DNA from: Chloroflexi bacterium UBA4733
Lineage (GTDB): Bacteria > Chloroflexota > UBA4733
Assembly: GCA_002404055.1 (NCBI GenBank)
Contig: DHIZ01000224.1
Span: 1 to 19,744, forward strand
DNA: 19,744 nucleotides
Direction of reading: 5' to 3'
Shown here: piece by piece, positions 1-6,233 of the stretch
Layout of the letters: the number at the start of each line of letters is the position of its first letter
Numbering within the stretch: position 1 is the first letter of the stretch
The notes under the pieces: model-generated
Database searches by the model: none
What the model was told of the DNA's origin: nothing
The model's input: only the letters and a program-made list of their open reading frames with translations
Program-made: the position numbers and the translations under genes

Positions 1-201
1 TCCTGCACCTGCACCCAGGGGGTGTTGTTGGCCGACTACCTGAAGGATATCCTCACTGGCCAGAACCTGCCCGCCGACCTGGCCCAGGAGGCCCAGGGCA
101 GCCCCTTCCTCGACCAGTACGATTCGGGCGCGCCGCACTGGGTCCACAATCCCAGCCTCCTGCCCAACACCGATCTGACCAACGCCTTCACGCCGGAGTG
201 A
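1..201 (+). CDS. C-terminal end of a secreted FGYP-type protein (partial)
   Basis: The reading frame is open from the first base of the window and ends at a TGA, giving the last 66 residues of a protein whose start lies outside. The segment CTQGVLLADYLKDILTGQNL closely matches residues near the C-terminus of the next gene (CTQGILLADTFKSVLTGKNL), so the two are tandem paralogues separated by only 42 bases. The shared segment also keeps the paired cysteines (CTC here, CQC in the neighbour). By analogy with the complete neighbour it is probably an exported protein with an N-terminal signal peptide, but that part is not visible. Function is unknown. Confidence that this is a real gene end is high because of the paralogy. 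Confidence 0.8.
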   Translation, partial: SCTCTQGVLLADYLKDILTGQNLPADLAQEAQGSPFLDQYDSGAPHWVHNPSLLPNTDLTNAFTPE

Positions 202-243
202 GATGTGGGTAGCGTGAGAAACTGCCAACGAAAGGAGCGCGCC

Positions 244-1476
244 ATGGCACATTTTGGCGGAAGGAGGGGCTGGTTGCTGGGGCTCATCGCCGCCCTGCTG
301 TTTGTCAGCAATAGCAGCCCGGTGCTTGCCGCCTCGTCACCCACCTTTACGATCAGCGGCATCGTCTACTTCGATCAGAACGGCAATGGCCGGCGTGACG
401 CCGGCGAGCCCCTGCTGAGCCGTGTGCGGATCGAGGAACAGGTCAACGGGCAGTTCGTGCCGGCCAGCCAGAGCCAGGCGGACGGCGGCTATACCTTCGC
501 CAACCTCACCCCCAGCACGTACACCATCGAGGCCGCGATCATCAATCCGGAGCCGACGAGCGGCGTCACCGGCGGTCAGGTGGCCCTGGCGTCCCCCCCC
601 CGCACGATCACCGTGACCAACGCCGACCAGAGCGGGATCGATTTCGGCCTGACCCTCCCGGCGACGCCGCACGACGTTCGCTTCTTCCCGCAGACGGGCT
701 ATCGTGTCGACAACGACCTCCTCTGGAACTACTTCCAGGCGCGCGGGGGCGTCACCACCTTCGGCTACCCGGTCAGCCGGGCTTTCCCTTTCCTGGGCTT
801 CTGGACGCAGATCTTCCAGCGCCAGATCCTCCAGGTCGGCGGGGCGCCGGGCGGCGTCCACGAGCTGAATCTGCTCGATCCCGACCTGATGCCGATCACC
901 AGCCTCAACTTCTCCACCTTCCCCCCGTATGACGCCAGCCTCACCCAGCAGGCGCCGCCGCCCTCCGCCGCCAACTACGCCGACGCCATCGTCGCATTCG
1001 TCCAGCAGCACGCCCCCGACCGCTTCGACGGCCAGCCGGTCAACTTCTATCGCACCTTCACCACCACCGTCAGCTTGCAGACGGCCTACCCCACCGGCGG
1101 CGGCAACCCCGTCCTGCTGCCCTTGCTGAATCTGGAGATCTGGGGCGTGCCGACGAGCCAGCCCGCCGCCGACCCGAAGAACCACCACTTCGTCTACCTG
1201 CGATTCCAACGGGGGATCATGCATTACGACGCCGGCTGCCAGTGCACGCAGGGCATCTTGTTGGCGGATACCTTCAAGAGCGTGCTGACCGGGAAGAACC
1301 TGCCGGCCGACGTGGCCCTCCAGATGGCCACTTCCCCCTACCTGAAGCTTGACGACCCGCTGCAGGTGGACGCGGTCGCCCGCGTGCCGGTCGCCACGGC
1401 TTCTGGCGCCACCACCGTCCCGAAGGTCCAAGGCTGGACCGACCTGGCCTATGCCTTCCTGCCCGCCACGTCATAG
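244..1476 (+). CDS. Secreted protein with SdrD B-like domain and FGYP module
   Basis: This 410-residue protein starts at ATG 244. I prefer it to the in-frame GTG 205 because GGAG lies 6 bases upstream and the signal peptide follows directly. Residues 1-29 form a signal peptide (GRRG, then LLGLIAALLF, cleavage after VLA). Residues about 35-105 resemble an SdrD B / CNA-B beta-sandwich: ISGIVYFDQNGNGRRDAGEP is the typical calcium-type DxNxNGxxDxGE loop, followed by GGYTFANLTPSTYTIEA. From about residue 145 comes a module with PQTGYRV, LLWNYFQARGG and FGYPVSRAF, a pattern I associate with exported Chloroflexota proteins. The C-terminal part matches the truncated gene upstream. It is likely extracellular or envelope-associated; no catalytic motif is visible and no function is assigned. 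Confidence 0.85.
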   Translation: MAHFGGRRGWLLGLIAALLFVSNSSPVLAASSPTFTISGIVYFDQNGNGRRDAGEPLLSRVRIEEQVNGQFVPASQSQADGGYTFANLTPSTYTIEAAIINPEPTSGVTGGQVALASPPRTITVTNADQSGIDFGLTLPATPHDVRFFPQTGYRVDNDLLWNYFQARGGVTTFGYPVSRAFPFLGFWTQIFQRQILQVGGAPGGVHELNLLDPDLMPITSLNFSTFPPYDASLTQQAPPPSAANYADAIVAFVQQHAPDRFDGQPVNFYRTFTTTVSLQTAYPTGGGNPVLLPLLNLEIWGVPTSQPAADPKNHHFVYLRFQRGIMHYDAGCQCTQGILLADTFKSVLTGKNLPADVALQMATSPYLKLDDPLQVDAVARVPVATASGATTVPKVQGWTDLAYAFLPATS

Positions 1477-1545
1477 CGTGCGGCCGGTTGATCTCATGGC
1501 AACCTTGCACAAACAAACCGCGACGATACGAGCGAGTTGCGTCCC

Positions 1546-1579
1546 AATGCAACCTTTGGCTCCTTCTGTTATATTCGAG
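1546..1579 (+). repeat. Conserved recombinase leader, copy 1
   Basis: A 34-bp segment directly upstream of the recombinase start reads AATGCAACC, seven variable bases, CCTTCTGT, three bases, ATTCGAG. Exactly the same blocks with exactly the same spacing occur at 5552-5585. In this copy TATATT (1570-1575) could serve as a -10 box, but that hexamer is not conserved in the other copy, so a purely promoter role is doubtful. It may be a recombination site or simply the 5' flank of a multicopy gene. Confidence 0.7.
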
Positions 1580-1584
1580 GGGTC

Positions 1585-2323
1585 ATGGGGAAGGAAACGC
1601 CGGTGCCGTCCACTGGGGAGTCCCTGCCGGCCGTGCCAGCCAGCCAAATTGTATTGTTGCATTCAGAGGGAAAACGTCGTTCTGTTGCATTGGGTCCAGC
1701 GAAAGGCAAGCGCTGGCAGCCGCCGGACGGGCTCTTGCCGGCTGATGTGCAGGGCATCATCGCCGCCGCCCCGGAAGGCCGCGACCGGTTGCTGCTGCGG
1801 ATGCTGTGGGCAACGGGCGGCCGGATTAGCGAAGCCATGGCCCTGCGAGCCTGTGACATGCAGCGCGACGCGTTGGTCCTGCCCAACCGCAAGAATCCGA
1901 GCTAGACATCCAAAACGGCTCTTCCTACCGACCGGCAGCCTGGACCTGCCGGGGGAGCTGCTCCTCTGGCAGAAGCAGCAGCACCTGGAGGACGACGATC
2001 CGCTCTTCTGCTCGCGCAGGCGGGGGCCAGACGGCAGCAAGCGAGCGATCTCGCGTGTCCAGGCCTGGAAGATCGTGAAGGACACATCGGCAGGGGCGGG
2101 GATCCGGGTGCTGGCCTTGCGTCCGTCGCAGTACGGCAACGCCGGCGCCCCGGCCCCGGTGCATCCCCACCTCTTCCGGCACGCTCGGGTGCGCCAGCTC
2201 CTGCGGCAGACGAAGATCCTGCCGCTCGCCCAGAGGCAGGCGGGGCGGAGCCACATGCAGATGGCCTACCTGGCCATCGGGGATGAGGAGGCCCGGGAGC
2301 TGATGCAGCAGGTGACGGAATAG
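1585..2323 (+). pseudogene. Tyrosine recombinase/integrase, frameshifted
   Basis: Two overlapping frames together make a short phage-integrase-type catalytic domain. The first frame (ATG 1585, stop TAG 1903-1905) contains RLLLRMLWATGGRISEAMAL, the box I region with the first catalytic arginine. The second frame carries the rest to 2323: a linker with FLPTGSLDLPGELLLW, then HPHLFRHARVRQLL, the HxxR box II, and a final MAYLAIGDEEARELM segment with the likely nucleophilic tyrosine. The frame changes between about 1890 and 1912, so a single-base indel splits the gene. There is no room for a full N-terminal core-binding domain before box I, only about 60 residues, so this is a short solo recombinase class. 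Its leader and first codons recur at 5552-5745. Excision/integration activity is inferred from the family; the present copy should be inactive unless the frameshift is an error. Confidence 0.8.
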
Positions 2324-2346
2324 CAGCCAGACGAAACGAGGGAGGG

Positions 2347-2658
2347 ACGCCAATCGGCTGGGCAAGCGCCGCCATCGCCTCCTCACGGCAGGGGCAGGCC
2401 GTCACCCTGCGGACGCATGGCCATTCGATGACCGGCAAGGTCAATGACGGCGACCTGGTCACCGTCGAACCGCTCGGCGAGCGGGATCTGCGCATCGGCG
2501 ACGTCGTGCTGGTGCGGCTGTACGGCCAGCAGTATCTGCACCTGATCAAGGCGATCCAGGGCGGCCGGTACCTGATCGGCAACAATCGCGGCGGCATCAA
2601 CGGCTGGACCGGCCGGCGAGCCATCGCTGGCATCGCGACGAAGGTCATGCCGCTCTGA
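2347..2658 (+). CDS. S24/S26-like serine peptidase fold protein, non-canonical start
   Basis: The frame encodes PIGWASAAIASSRQGQAV, then HGHSM, then DGDLVTVEPLGERDLRIGDVVLV, then YLHLIKAI and IGNNRGGINGW. HGHSM followed by DGD is the nucleophile region of LexA-like/signal-peptidase-like proteins, and the lysine in HLIKAI lies 41 residues after the serine, a plausible Ser-Lys dyad spacing. The first canonical start in frame is ATG 2428, which is the methionine of the SM motif itself and would remove the serine. The true start is therefore probably upstream. ACG at 2347 follows GAGG (2338-2341) and would give a sensible N-terminus if it were ATG, so either a rare start or a start-codon mutation is likely. 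It lies 23 bases after the recombinase remnant. Substrate unknown. Confidence 0.6.
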   Translation, partial: TPIGWASAAIASSRQGQAVTLRTHGHSMTGKVNDGDLVTVEPLGERDLRIGDVVLVRLYGQQYLHLIKAIQGGRYLIGNNRGGINGWTGRRAIAGIATKVMPL

Positions 2659-2685
2659 GCGTACGTTTGGCCGGAATTGCGGGGG

Positions 2686-2931
2686 TTACGAAGCGCGCGC
2701 GGTAGGGCCCCGCTGCTCCGCACGAAGCGCCAGATCTACTAGCGCAGATCCTTGAGCAAGACACCGAGACCGGCCGTCGAGATCCTCATAGAGTACGCCA
2801 TAGGCCTCGGAATAGGCCCGGCCGTGGCGCGCTACCGCGTCGCGGACAGCCGCCAACACCTCTACCTCGGTCGGGAATTCTTCGGTCAAATTGCCAGAAG
2901 CGGCATCCCACAATTCGTACATCGTACCCAT
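2686..2931 (-). CDS. Small MYELWD-family hypothetical protein
   Basis: This protein of about 80 residues begins MGTMYELWDAASGNLTEEF and continues with EVEVLAAVRDAVARHGRAY, ending in an alanine/leucine-rich helix. The MYELWD opening, a predicted short beta-strand pair and then a helix are shared by small proteins I have seen in Chloroflexota and Actinobacteria, none with a known function. ATG 2931 and ATG 2922 are both possible starts; homologues tend to begin at the latter. Neither has a clear ribosome-binding site. An in-frame GTG at 2946 directly abuts the stop codon of the gene upstream on the same strand, so translational coupling with that gene is likely. The pairing suggests a two-component module, possibly toxin-antitoxin-like, but nothing in the sequence proves it. 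Confidence 0.65.
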   Translation of the reverse strand: MGTMYELWDAASGNLTEEFPTEVEVLAAVRDAVARHGRAYSEAYGVLYEDLDGRSRCLAQGSALVDLALRAEQRGPTARAS

Positions 2932-2946
2932 AGTATACGACAGCAC

Positions 2947-3297
2947 TCACACCGGCACAACGTCGACAACGCACGAGTGCAGGATCGCCGCCGAGGCCCA
3001 CAGGGTGTGGTGCCCCTCGCTGCTCGTGGTGCGCTCGGCGCGAACGCGGAGACCCGGTGGGATAGCTAGTCGGGCGACGTAACCGCCGAGCTGCGGGAAC
3101 TGGAGCGCCTTCACCCTCGCCTGCTGTTCGGTTTCATAAACCGAGATTCCGTCCCACAGTCGCAGCACTTCAGGCGTTGGCCGTCGCGGCGGCCTGCCAA
3201 GCGCCGCGTTGGAAAGAAAGTCAGCCAAATCGGGCGGGTCAGTACGCACAATGCGAAAGAAAAGCCGGCGTGGGGCGCCAATCTCACCGTTGATCAT
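2947..3297 (-). CDS. Hypothetical protein with FFRIVRT start, partner of MYELWD protein
   Basis: This protein of about 116 residues contains RRLFFRIVRTDPPDLADFLS, then RLWDGISVYETEQQAR, then GGYVARLAIP and a C-terminal HTLWASAAILHSCVVDVVPV. The layout (FRIVRT, SVYETEQQA, YVARLAIP) looks like a compact globular protein of the kind found with MYELWD proteins; I know no established function. ATG 3297 was chosen; an in-frame GTG at 3318 would add seven residues and neither has a strong ribosome-binding site. Its stop codon touches the next gene's possible GTG start, so the two form an operon. The 240-base gap on its upstream side to the AbrB gene shows no clear promoter. Confidence 0.65.
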   Translation of the reverse strand: MINGEIGAPRRLFFRIVRTDPPDLADFLSNAALGRPPRRPTPEVLRLWDGISVYETEQQARVKALQFPQLGGYVARLAIPPGLRVRAERTTSSEGHHTLWASAAILHSCVVDVVPV

Positions 3298-3537
3298 TGA
3301 GGCTGCCACCTGCACCACGACAGACCGTACTTCGCGTGTGTCGACAGAGCCTGCAGGTGTTGGCGAGGCACGTCAACGTTCTGCACACACGTACCCCGCG
3401 ATCACTGCCTGCCCGATACTGGAGGGTAACGCAACGCAAGCAATGTTGCAAGGCGTGCTCCATCAAGGACTGTCTGGTCGTTTCGGCGAATTGCTGAATC
3501 GCCGGTACCATGGAACGACAGGCGAGGAGGCAGCCAA

Positions 3538-3864
3538 ATGAAAGTGATCGTCGGCATGAACGAGGCAGGCCGGTTGACGCTGCCGGTGGAAGCTCGCCGT
3601 CAGCTCGGTATCGCTGATAGCGAGGCGCAGCTTCAATTGGAAGCCGGTAGCGGGAAAGTAACCTTGCAACCGGTCGAGGCAGTGCCTCAGGAGGATGCCT
3701 GGGCGTACACGGCGGAGTTCCGGCGTCAACTGGAGGAGGCCCTTCGCGACGTACGGGAGGGGCGAGTACGGCAGTTGACCGAGGCTGAGCTGGAGCGGAT
3801 CGCTGACGTGGCCGACCGAGCCGCCGGTGAGGGCATTCAGCCGTTGCCGCGCGTCGGAAAGTGA
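3538..3864 (+). CDS. AbrB/MazE-type antitoxin
   Basis: This 108-residue protein opens with VIVGMNEAGRLTLPVEARRQLGI, the swapped-hairpin SpoVT-AbrB DNA-binding signature (GRLTLP followed by a short helix). The C-terminal half is charged and helical (EFRRQLEEALRDVREGR), the usual disordered-to-helical segment that wraps a toxin. AGGAGG lies just upstream of ATG 3538 at good spacing. Its TGA overlaps the GTG start of the next gene by four bases, so the pair is translationally coupled. By family knowledge it should neutralise the downstream RelE-like protein and repress its own promoter. No lesion is visible. Confidence 0.85.
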   Translation: MKVIVGMNEAGRLTLPVEARRQLGIADSEAQLQLEAGSGKVTLQPVEAVPQEDAWAYTAEFRRQLEEALRDVREGRVRQLTEAELERIADVADRAAGEGIQPLPRVGK

Positions 3865-4136
3865 TCGCCGGCTATCGCTCGTTACAGTTCAGCGAGCGAT
3901 TCCTGGCGAGCCTCGCCGATCGCGACTTCTCGGCCCAGGAGCGGCGACAGTTCTTGAAGGCGCTCCGTCTGCTTGATGATAACGAGCAACACGCGTCGCT
4001 GCGGGTTCACCCGCTTCACGGCCAGGACGAGGGAGTCTGGTCCATGTCGGCATCGGACGTGCTGCGGATCACCTTTCTTCGCATTGATGGCGGGCGTAAG
4101 GTGCTGCTGGTCTGCAGCCGGCACTACGACCGCTGA
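3861..4136 (+). CDS. RelE/YafQ-like mRNA interferase toxin
   Basis: This 91-residue protein starts at GTG 3861 inside the antitoxin stop codon. It has the RelE/ParE-superfamily layout: YRSLQFSERFLASLADRDF, a helical hairpin, then RVHPLHGQDEGVWSMSASDVLRITFLR and VLLVCSRHYDR. The LHG and VWSMSASDVLRI segments correspond to the beta-strands of the toxin core, and the final H-Y-D-R resembles the catalytic C-terminal strand of YafQ-type members. Ribosome-dependent mRNA cleavage is the usual role; this is inferred from fold, not from a fully conserved catalytic set. The gene directly follows a cognate AbrB-type antitoxin, which supports the call. Confidence 0.8.
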   Translation: MIAGYRSLQFSERFLASLADRDFSAQERRQFLKALRLLDDNEQHASLRVHPLHGQDEGVWSMSASDVLRITFLRIDGGRKVLLVCSRHYDR

Positions 4137-4254
4137 CTCCCACGAAGCAGAGGCCCCAATTGGCGCGATTTCTTTGGCGCTTTGTGCCGTCGCCACGTGG
4201 CTCGGAGGACGTGCGGACGGCGGCGTCATCAGCTATGCTTCCTTCCGCCTTGTG

Positions 4255-4267
4255 CCGTCTGAGACGG
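4255..4267. promoter_or_regulatory. Palindrome upstream of the pRiA4b-like gene
   Basis: CCGTCT, one base, AGACGG forms a perfect 6-bp inverted repeat 26 bases before the start codon at 4294 and just before the AGGAGG ribosome-binding site (4280-4285). Its place suits an operator or a small 5'-leader hairpin. No repressor gene is recognisably linked to it, so the function is speculative. Confidence 0.3.
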
Positions 4268-4293
4268 TGTGGCAGCATCAGGAGGACCTCGCT

Positions 4294-4812
4294 ATGCCGC
4301 GTCACATCGTGCCGACGCCGCCGATCATCACCTTCCGCGTGCGCTTGCCGGGTTTTGTTGATGAGGACGGGACCAAGGTTGACGCCGTCTGGCGGGAGAT
4401 CGAAGTGGCGGCCAACCAGACGTTGGCAGATCTGGGTGAAGCCATCCCCCTTGCCTTCGGCTTCACCGACCCGCACCTGTGGTCGTTCTTCCTGAGCGGC
4501 AAGGCCTGGGATCGCCGCACCCAGTACGCCCTCGACAGCTCGCCCGGTCCTTTCGGCGAGCTGGGTCTCCCGGCGGCGCGCCGGGCGCTGATCGGCGCAG
4601 TACCCTTCCCCGGTGTCCGCGGGACGAAGGAGTTCCTCTTCCTGTTTGACTATGGCGACGAATGGCACTTCCGGGTCAAGCTGGTGCGGACGAGTGATGT
4701 GGTGGCGCCGGACGTTGCCTACCCACGGGTGGTGGCGAAGCACGGGAAGGCGCCGCCGCAGTACGAAGGGATGGAGGACGAGGAGGAGGACGACGATGAT
4801 GATGAGGAGTGA
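4294..4812 (+). CDS. Plasmid pRiA4b ORF-3-like protein
   Basis: This 172-residue protein matches the pRiA4b ORF-3 family: ITFRVRLPGF near the start, VWREIEVAANQTLADLGEAI (strand-helix), FGFTDPHLWSFFLSGKAW, then FLFLFDYGDEWHFRVKLV, the family's best conserved motif (FDYGDxWxFxVxL). The C-terminus is a run of acidic residues (about residues 158-172). AGGAGG eight bases before ATG 4294 fixes the start; the frame is open further upstream but that part is not protein-like. The biochemical role of the family is not established; members are common on plasmids and accessory islands. The next gene follows after 51 bases on the same strand and may be cotranscribed. Confidence 0.85.
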   Translation: MPRHIVPTPPIITFRVRLPGFVDEDGTKVDAVWREIEVAANQTLADLGEAIPLAFGFTDPHLWSFFLSGKAWDRRTQYALDSSPGPFGELGLPAARRALIGAVPFPGVRGTKEFLFLFDYGDEWHFRVKLVRTSDVVAPDVAYPRVVAKHGKAPPQYEGMEDEEEDDDDDEE

Positions 4813-4863
4813 ACGACCGGCAGGGTGCTGCTTCTGCCAGCGCCGGTTCGGCTGAAGCAAGCC

Positions 4864-5448
4864 ATGGCCGTCACCTACACCAATCGCAAGGGCATCACCT
4901 ATACCCTGGCGCGCACCGCCACCAAGACCGGCAAGGCGCGCTATGTCTTCACACGCGAGCCCCACGGCGAACTGGTCGAGGCGCTGCCGCCCGGCACGCG
5001 CATCAGCGAGAGCGTCAACGGCGTCGTCTCGCTCGTCAAGGACACGCCATCGGTGATCGCTCCGACGGAGGTGGCGGTCTTGGAACAGATCGTCCGACGG
5101 CACCCTCAAGCGCACCACTACCGGGTGGGGGTACATGGCAGCAGCCTTGAGGTGTACGAACGCAGCGGGCCGGAGGCCGAGGAGATCGCGGCTATCTTCG
5201 GTGATATCGGTCTGCGCCCGGCCCAGCTACAACAACTGCGGGCCGATCTCGACCGCTCCGCCCGCTGGACGGCCGTGCTGCGCTTCCATCTGGCGGATAT
5301 GGAGCAGCGCACCTTCTGGCTGGAGCGGCGCTGCTACCTGGGCGCCATGGAGGTCTGGTTGCCCATTGGCGAGAGGGGGCCGCTGGCAGATCTGGCCTAT
5401 AAGGTGCTCTCGATCTTGGGCGCCGAGGTACTGTTCGAACGCCGGTGA
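4864..5448 (+). CDS. Hypothetical protein following the pRiA4b-like gene
   Basis: A 194-residue protein begins MAVTYTNRKGITYTLARTAT and continues KTGKARYVFTREPHGELVEALPPGTRISESVNGVVSLVK, a beta-rich N-terminal part. A middle segment (VAVLEQIVRRHPQAHHYRVGVHGSSLEVYER) and a C-terminal region (WTAVLRFHLADMEQRTFWLERRCYLGAMEVWLPIGERGPLADL) follow. No catalytic motif or membrane segment is visible. I have the impression that proteins with this YTNRKG opening recur beside pRiA4b-like genes, but I cannot name a family. ATG 4864 was preferred to an in-frame start at 4825 because conserved-looking sequence begins there; the ribosome-binding site is weak, which suits coupling to the gene upstream. Confidence 0.65.
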   Translation: MAVTYTNRKGITYTLARTATKTGKARYVFTREPHGELVEALPPGTRISESVNGVVSLVKDTPSVIAPTEVAVLEQIVRRHPQAHHYRVGVHGSSLEVYERSGPEAEEIAAIFGDIGLRPAQLQQLRADLDRSARWTAVLRFHLADMEQRTFWLERRCYLGAMEVWLPIGERGPLADLAYKVLSILGAEVLFERR

Positions 5449-5551
5449 AGGGGAGCGCCAATGCAATGGTCGCTTCCCGCCGCTCAACTGCGACGTTGCG
5501 CCACTCAACGGTGAAAGTGACAATCACGGCAAGGGGAGGGGCCCAACAATC

Positions 5552-5585
5552 AATGCAACCGAAGACCCCTTCTGTCACATTCGAG
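5552..5585 (+). repeat. Conserved recombinase leader, copy 2
   Basis: This segment holds the same three blocks as 1546-1579 (AATGCAACC, CCTTCTGT, ATTCGAG) at identical spacing, in direct orientation and 4,006 bp away. As in copy 1, a possible ATG (5587) follows almost at once. The spacing conservation despite divergent spacer bases shows common descent. Confidence 0.7.
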
Positions 5586-5586
5586 C

Positions 5587-5745
5587 ATGACAGGGGGCGG
5601 AGTGAGAACGGAGCACGATGTGACGCCGGACACAGCCTCAGGGGAGGAGCAAAGGGGCACTTCACGCACGAAACGGATGTAACCCAACTTCGATTCACGC
5701 CATTTGTTGCATTCACGCGAAAGGCATCGTTCTGTCTGGGGTCGA
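5587..5745 (+). pseudogene. Remnant of a second recombinase 5' end
   Basis: After the leader, ATG 5587 opens a frame that hits TAA at 5680-5682. In the same frame downstream the sequence encodes HLLHSRERHRSVWG, which aligns with VLLHSEGKRRSVALG of the recombinase at 1585. At DNA level TTGTTGCATTCA (5704-5715) and TCGTTCTGT (5727-5735) match 1654-1665 and 1677-1685 with identical spacing. Homology then stops and an IS4-like transposase frame begins. It is therefore the 5' end of a paralogous solo recombinase whose catalytic part has been lost, probably through the adjacent insertion sequence. It is non-functional. Confidence 0.55.
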
Positions 5746-5747
5746 CG

Positions 5748-6047
5748 ACATTCACCGACGCGATTGCCTTGGAGGCCTTGGAGCGCGTGTTGCCCGCAAC
5801 CGTGCTGCAAGGCGCGGCGGTGGCTGCCGACGTGCCGACAGAGCGGCGGCGCAAGTTGCCGACTGACGTCACGATGCTGTTGTGCGTGGCGCGGGAGCCC
5901 TCTGGGCGTTGCCGCCTGCCCTCGCGAGCACGACGGAACAATCCCCGCGTCGTCAAACGCAAAATGTCCAAGTTCGCCCTCAAACGTGGCAAGCCCGCAC
6001 CCCCTTCGCAGCAACTCGTCGCCTTTGAAACCACCATTCAGATCCTG
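5748..6047 (+). pseudogene. IS4-family transposase, internally deleted
   Basis: The frame contains FTDAIALEALERVLPATVLQG and ERRRKLPTDVTMLLCVA, which match the N-terminal domain of IS4-type transposases (a helix beginning IALGxL followed by RxRxLP and a hydrophobic helix). About 15 codons later it reads NPRVVKRKMSKFALKR and ends FETTIQIL, which match the extreme C-terminus of the same family. The DDE catalytic core, some 300 residues in full-length members, is missing. The junction lies between about 5889 and 5937. The remnant abuts the broken recombinase on its left. I could not identify terminal inverted repeats or a target duplication with confidence. Confidence 0.65.
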
Positions 6048-6120
6048 CCGCAGCCCGCCCCCCAGCACCAGATCCTCGACCAGCCACTTCCTCTCGACGG
6101 CACTGTAGACACCCCCCGGT

Positions 6121-6221
6121 CGGTTCAATGCCTTATCTGAACCGTAGTGGGGCTAGCCCCGGTCCCTCGTAGCGCCCTTTAGGGTGCTTTGTGATTGTTA
6201 GCCCGGCCATAAATGGCCGGG
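6121..6221. mobile_element. Cluster of four hairpins, possible IS200/IS605-type end
   Basis: Four inverted repeats follow one another: CGGTTCA/TGAACCG (6121-6127 and 6138-6144), GGGGCTAGCCCC (6149-6160), AGCGCCCT/AGGGTGCT (6171-6178 and 6181-6188, one G-T pair) and CCCGGCCAT/ATGGCCGGG (6202-6210 and 6213-6221). The last two resemble the subterminal hairpins of IS200/IS605 elements and the 3' end of the guide RNA made by TnpB genes, but no tnpA or tnpB is present. The last hairpin also lies 12 bases beyond the stop of the minus-strand nucleotidyltransferase and could end its transcript, although no U-tract follows. Confidence 0.4.
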
Positions 6222-6233
6222 TGGTCGGCAGGG

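Noticed and set aside
337..1431. 364-codon open frame on the minus strand
   Set aside because: It lies antisense to the secreted protein, is Arg/Gly/Val-rich low-complexity, and is explained by the GC-rich third codon positions of the true gene.
3973..4293. Upstream extension of the pRiA4b-like frame
   Set aside because: The frame is open but overlaps the RelE-like toxin and lacks family sequence; the strong AGGAGG before ATG 4294 decides the start.
4069..5136. 355-codon open frame on the minus strand
   Set aside because: It covers the pRiA4b-like gene and its neighbour in antisense; those two have family motifs and good starts, this one has none.
6117..6146. tRNA-like GGTTCAATGCC segment
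   Set aside because: It resembles a T-loop sequence only by chance; no acceptor, D or anticodon arms surround it and it pairs as a simple hairpin with TGAACC.
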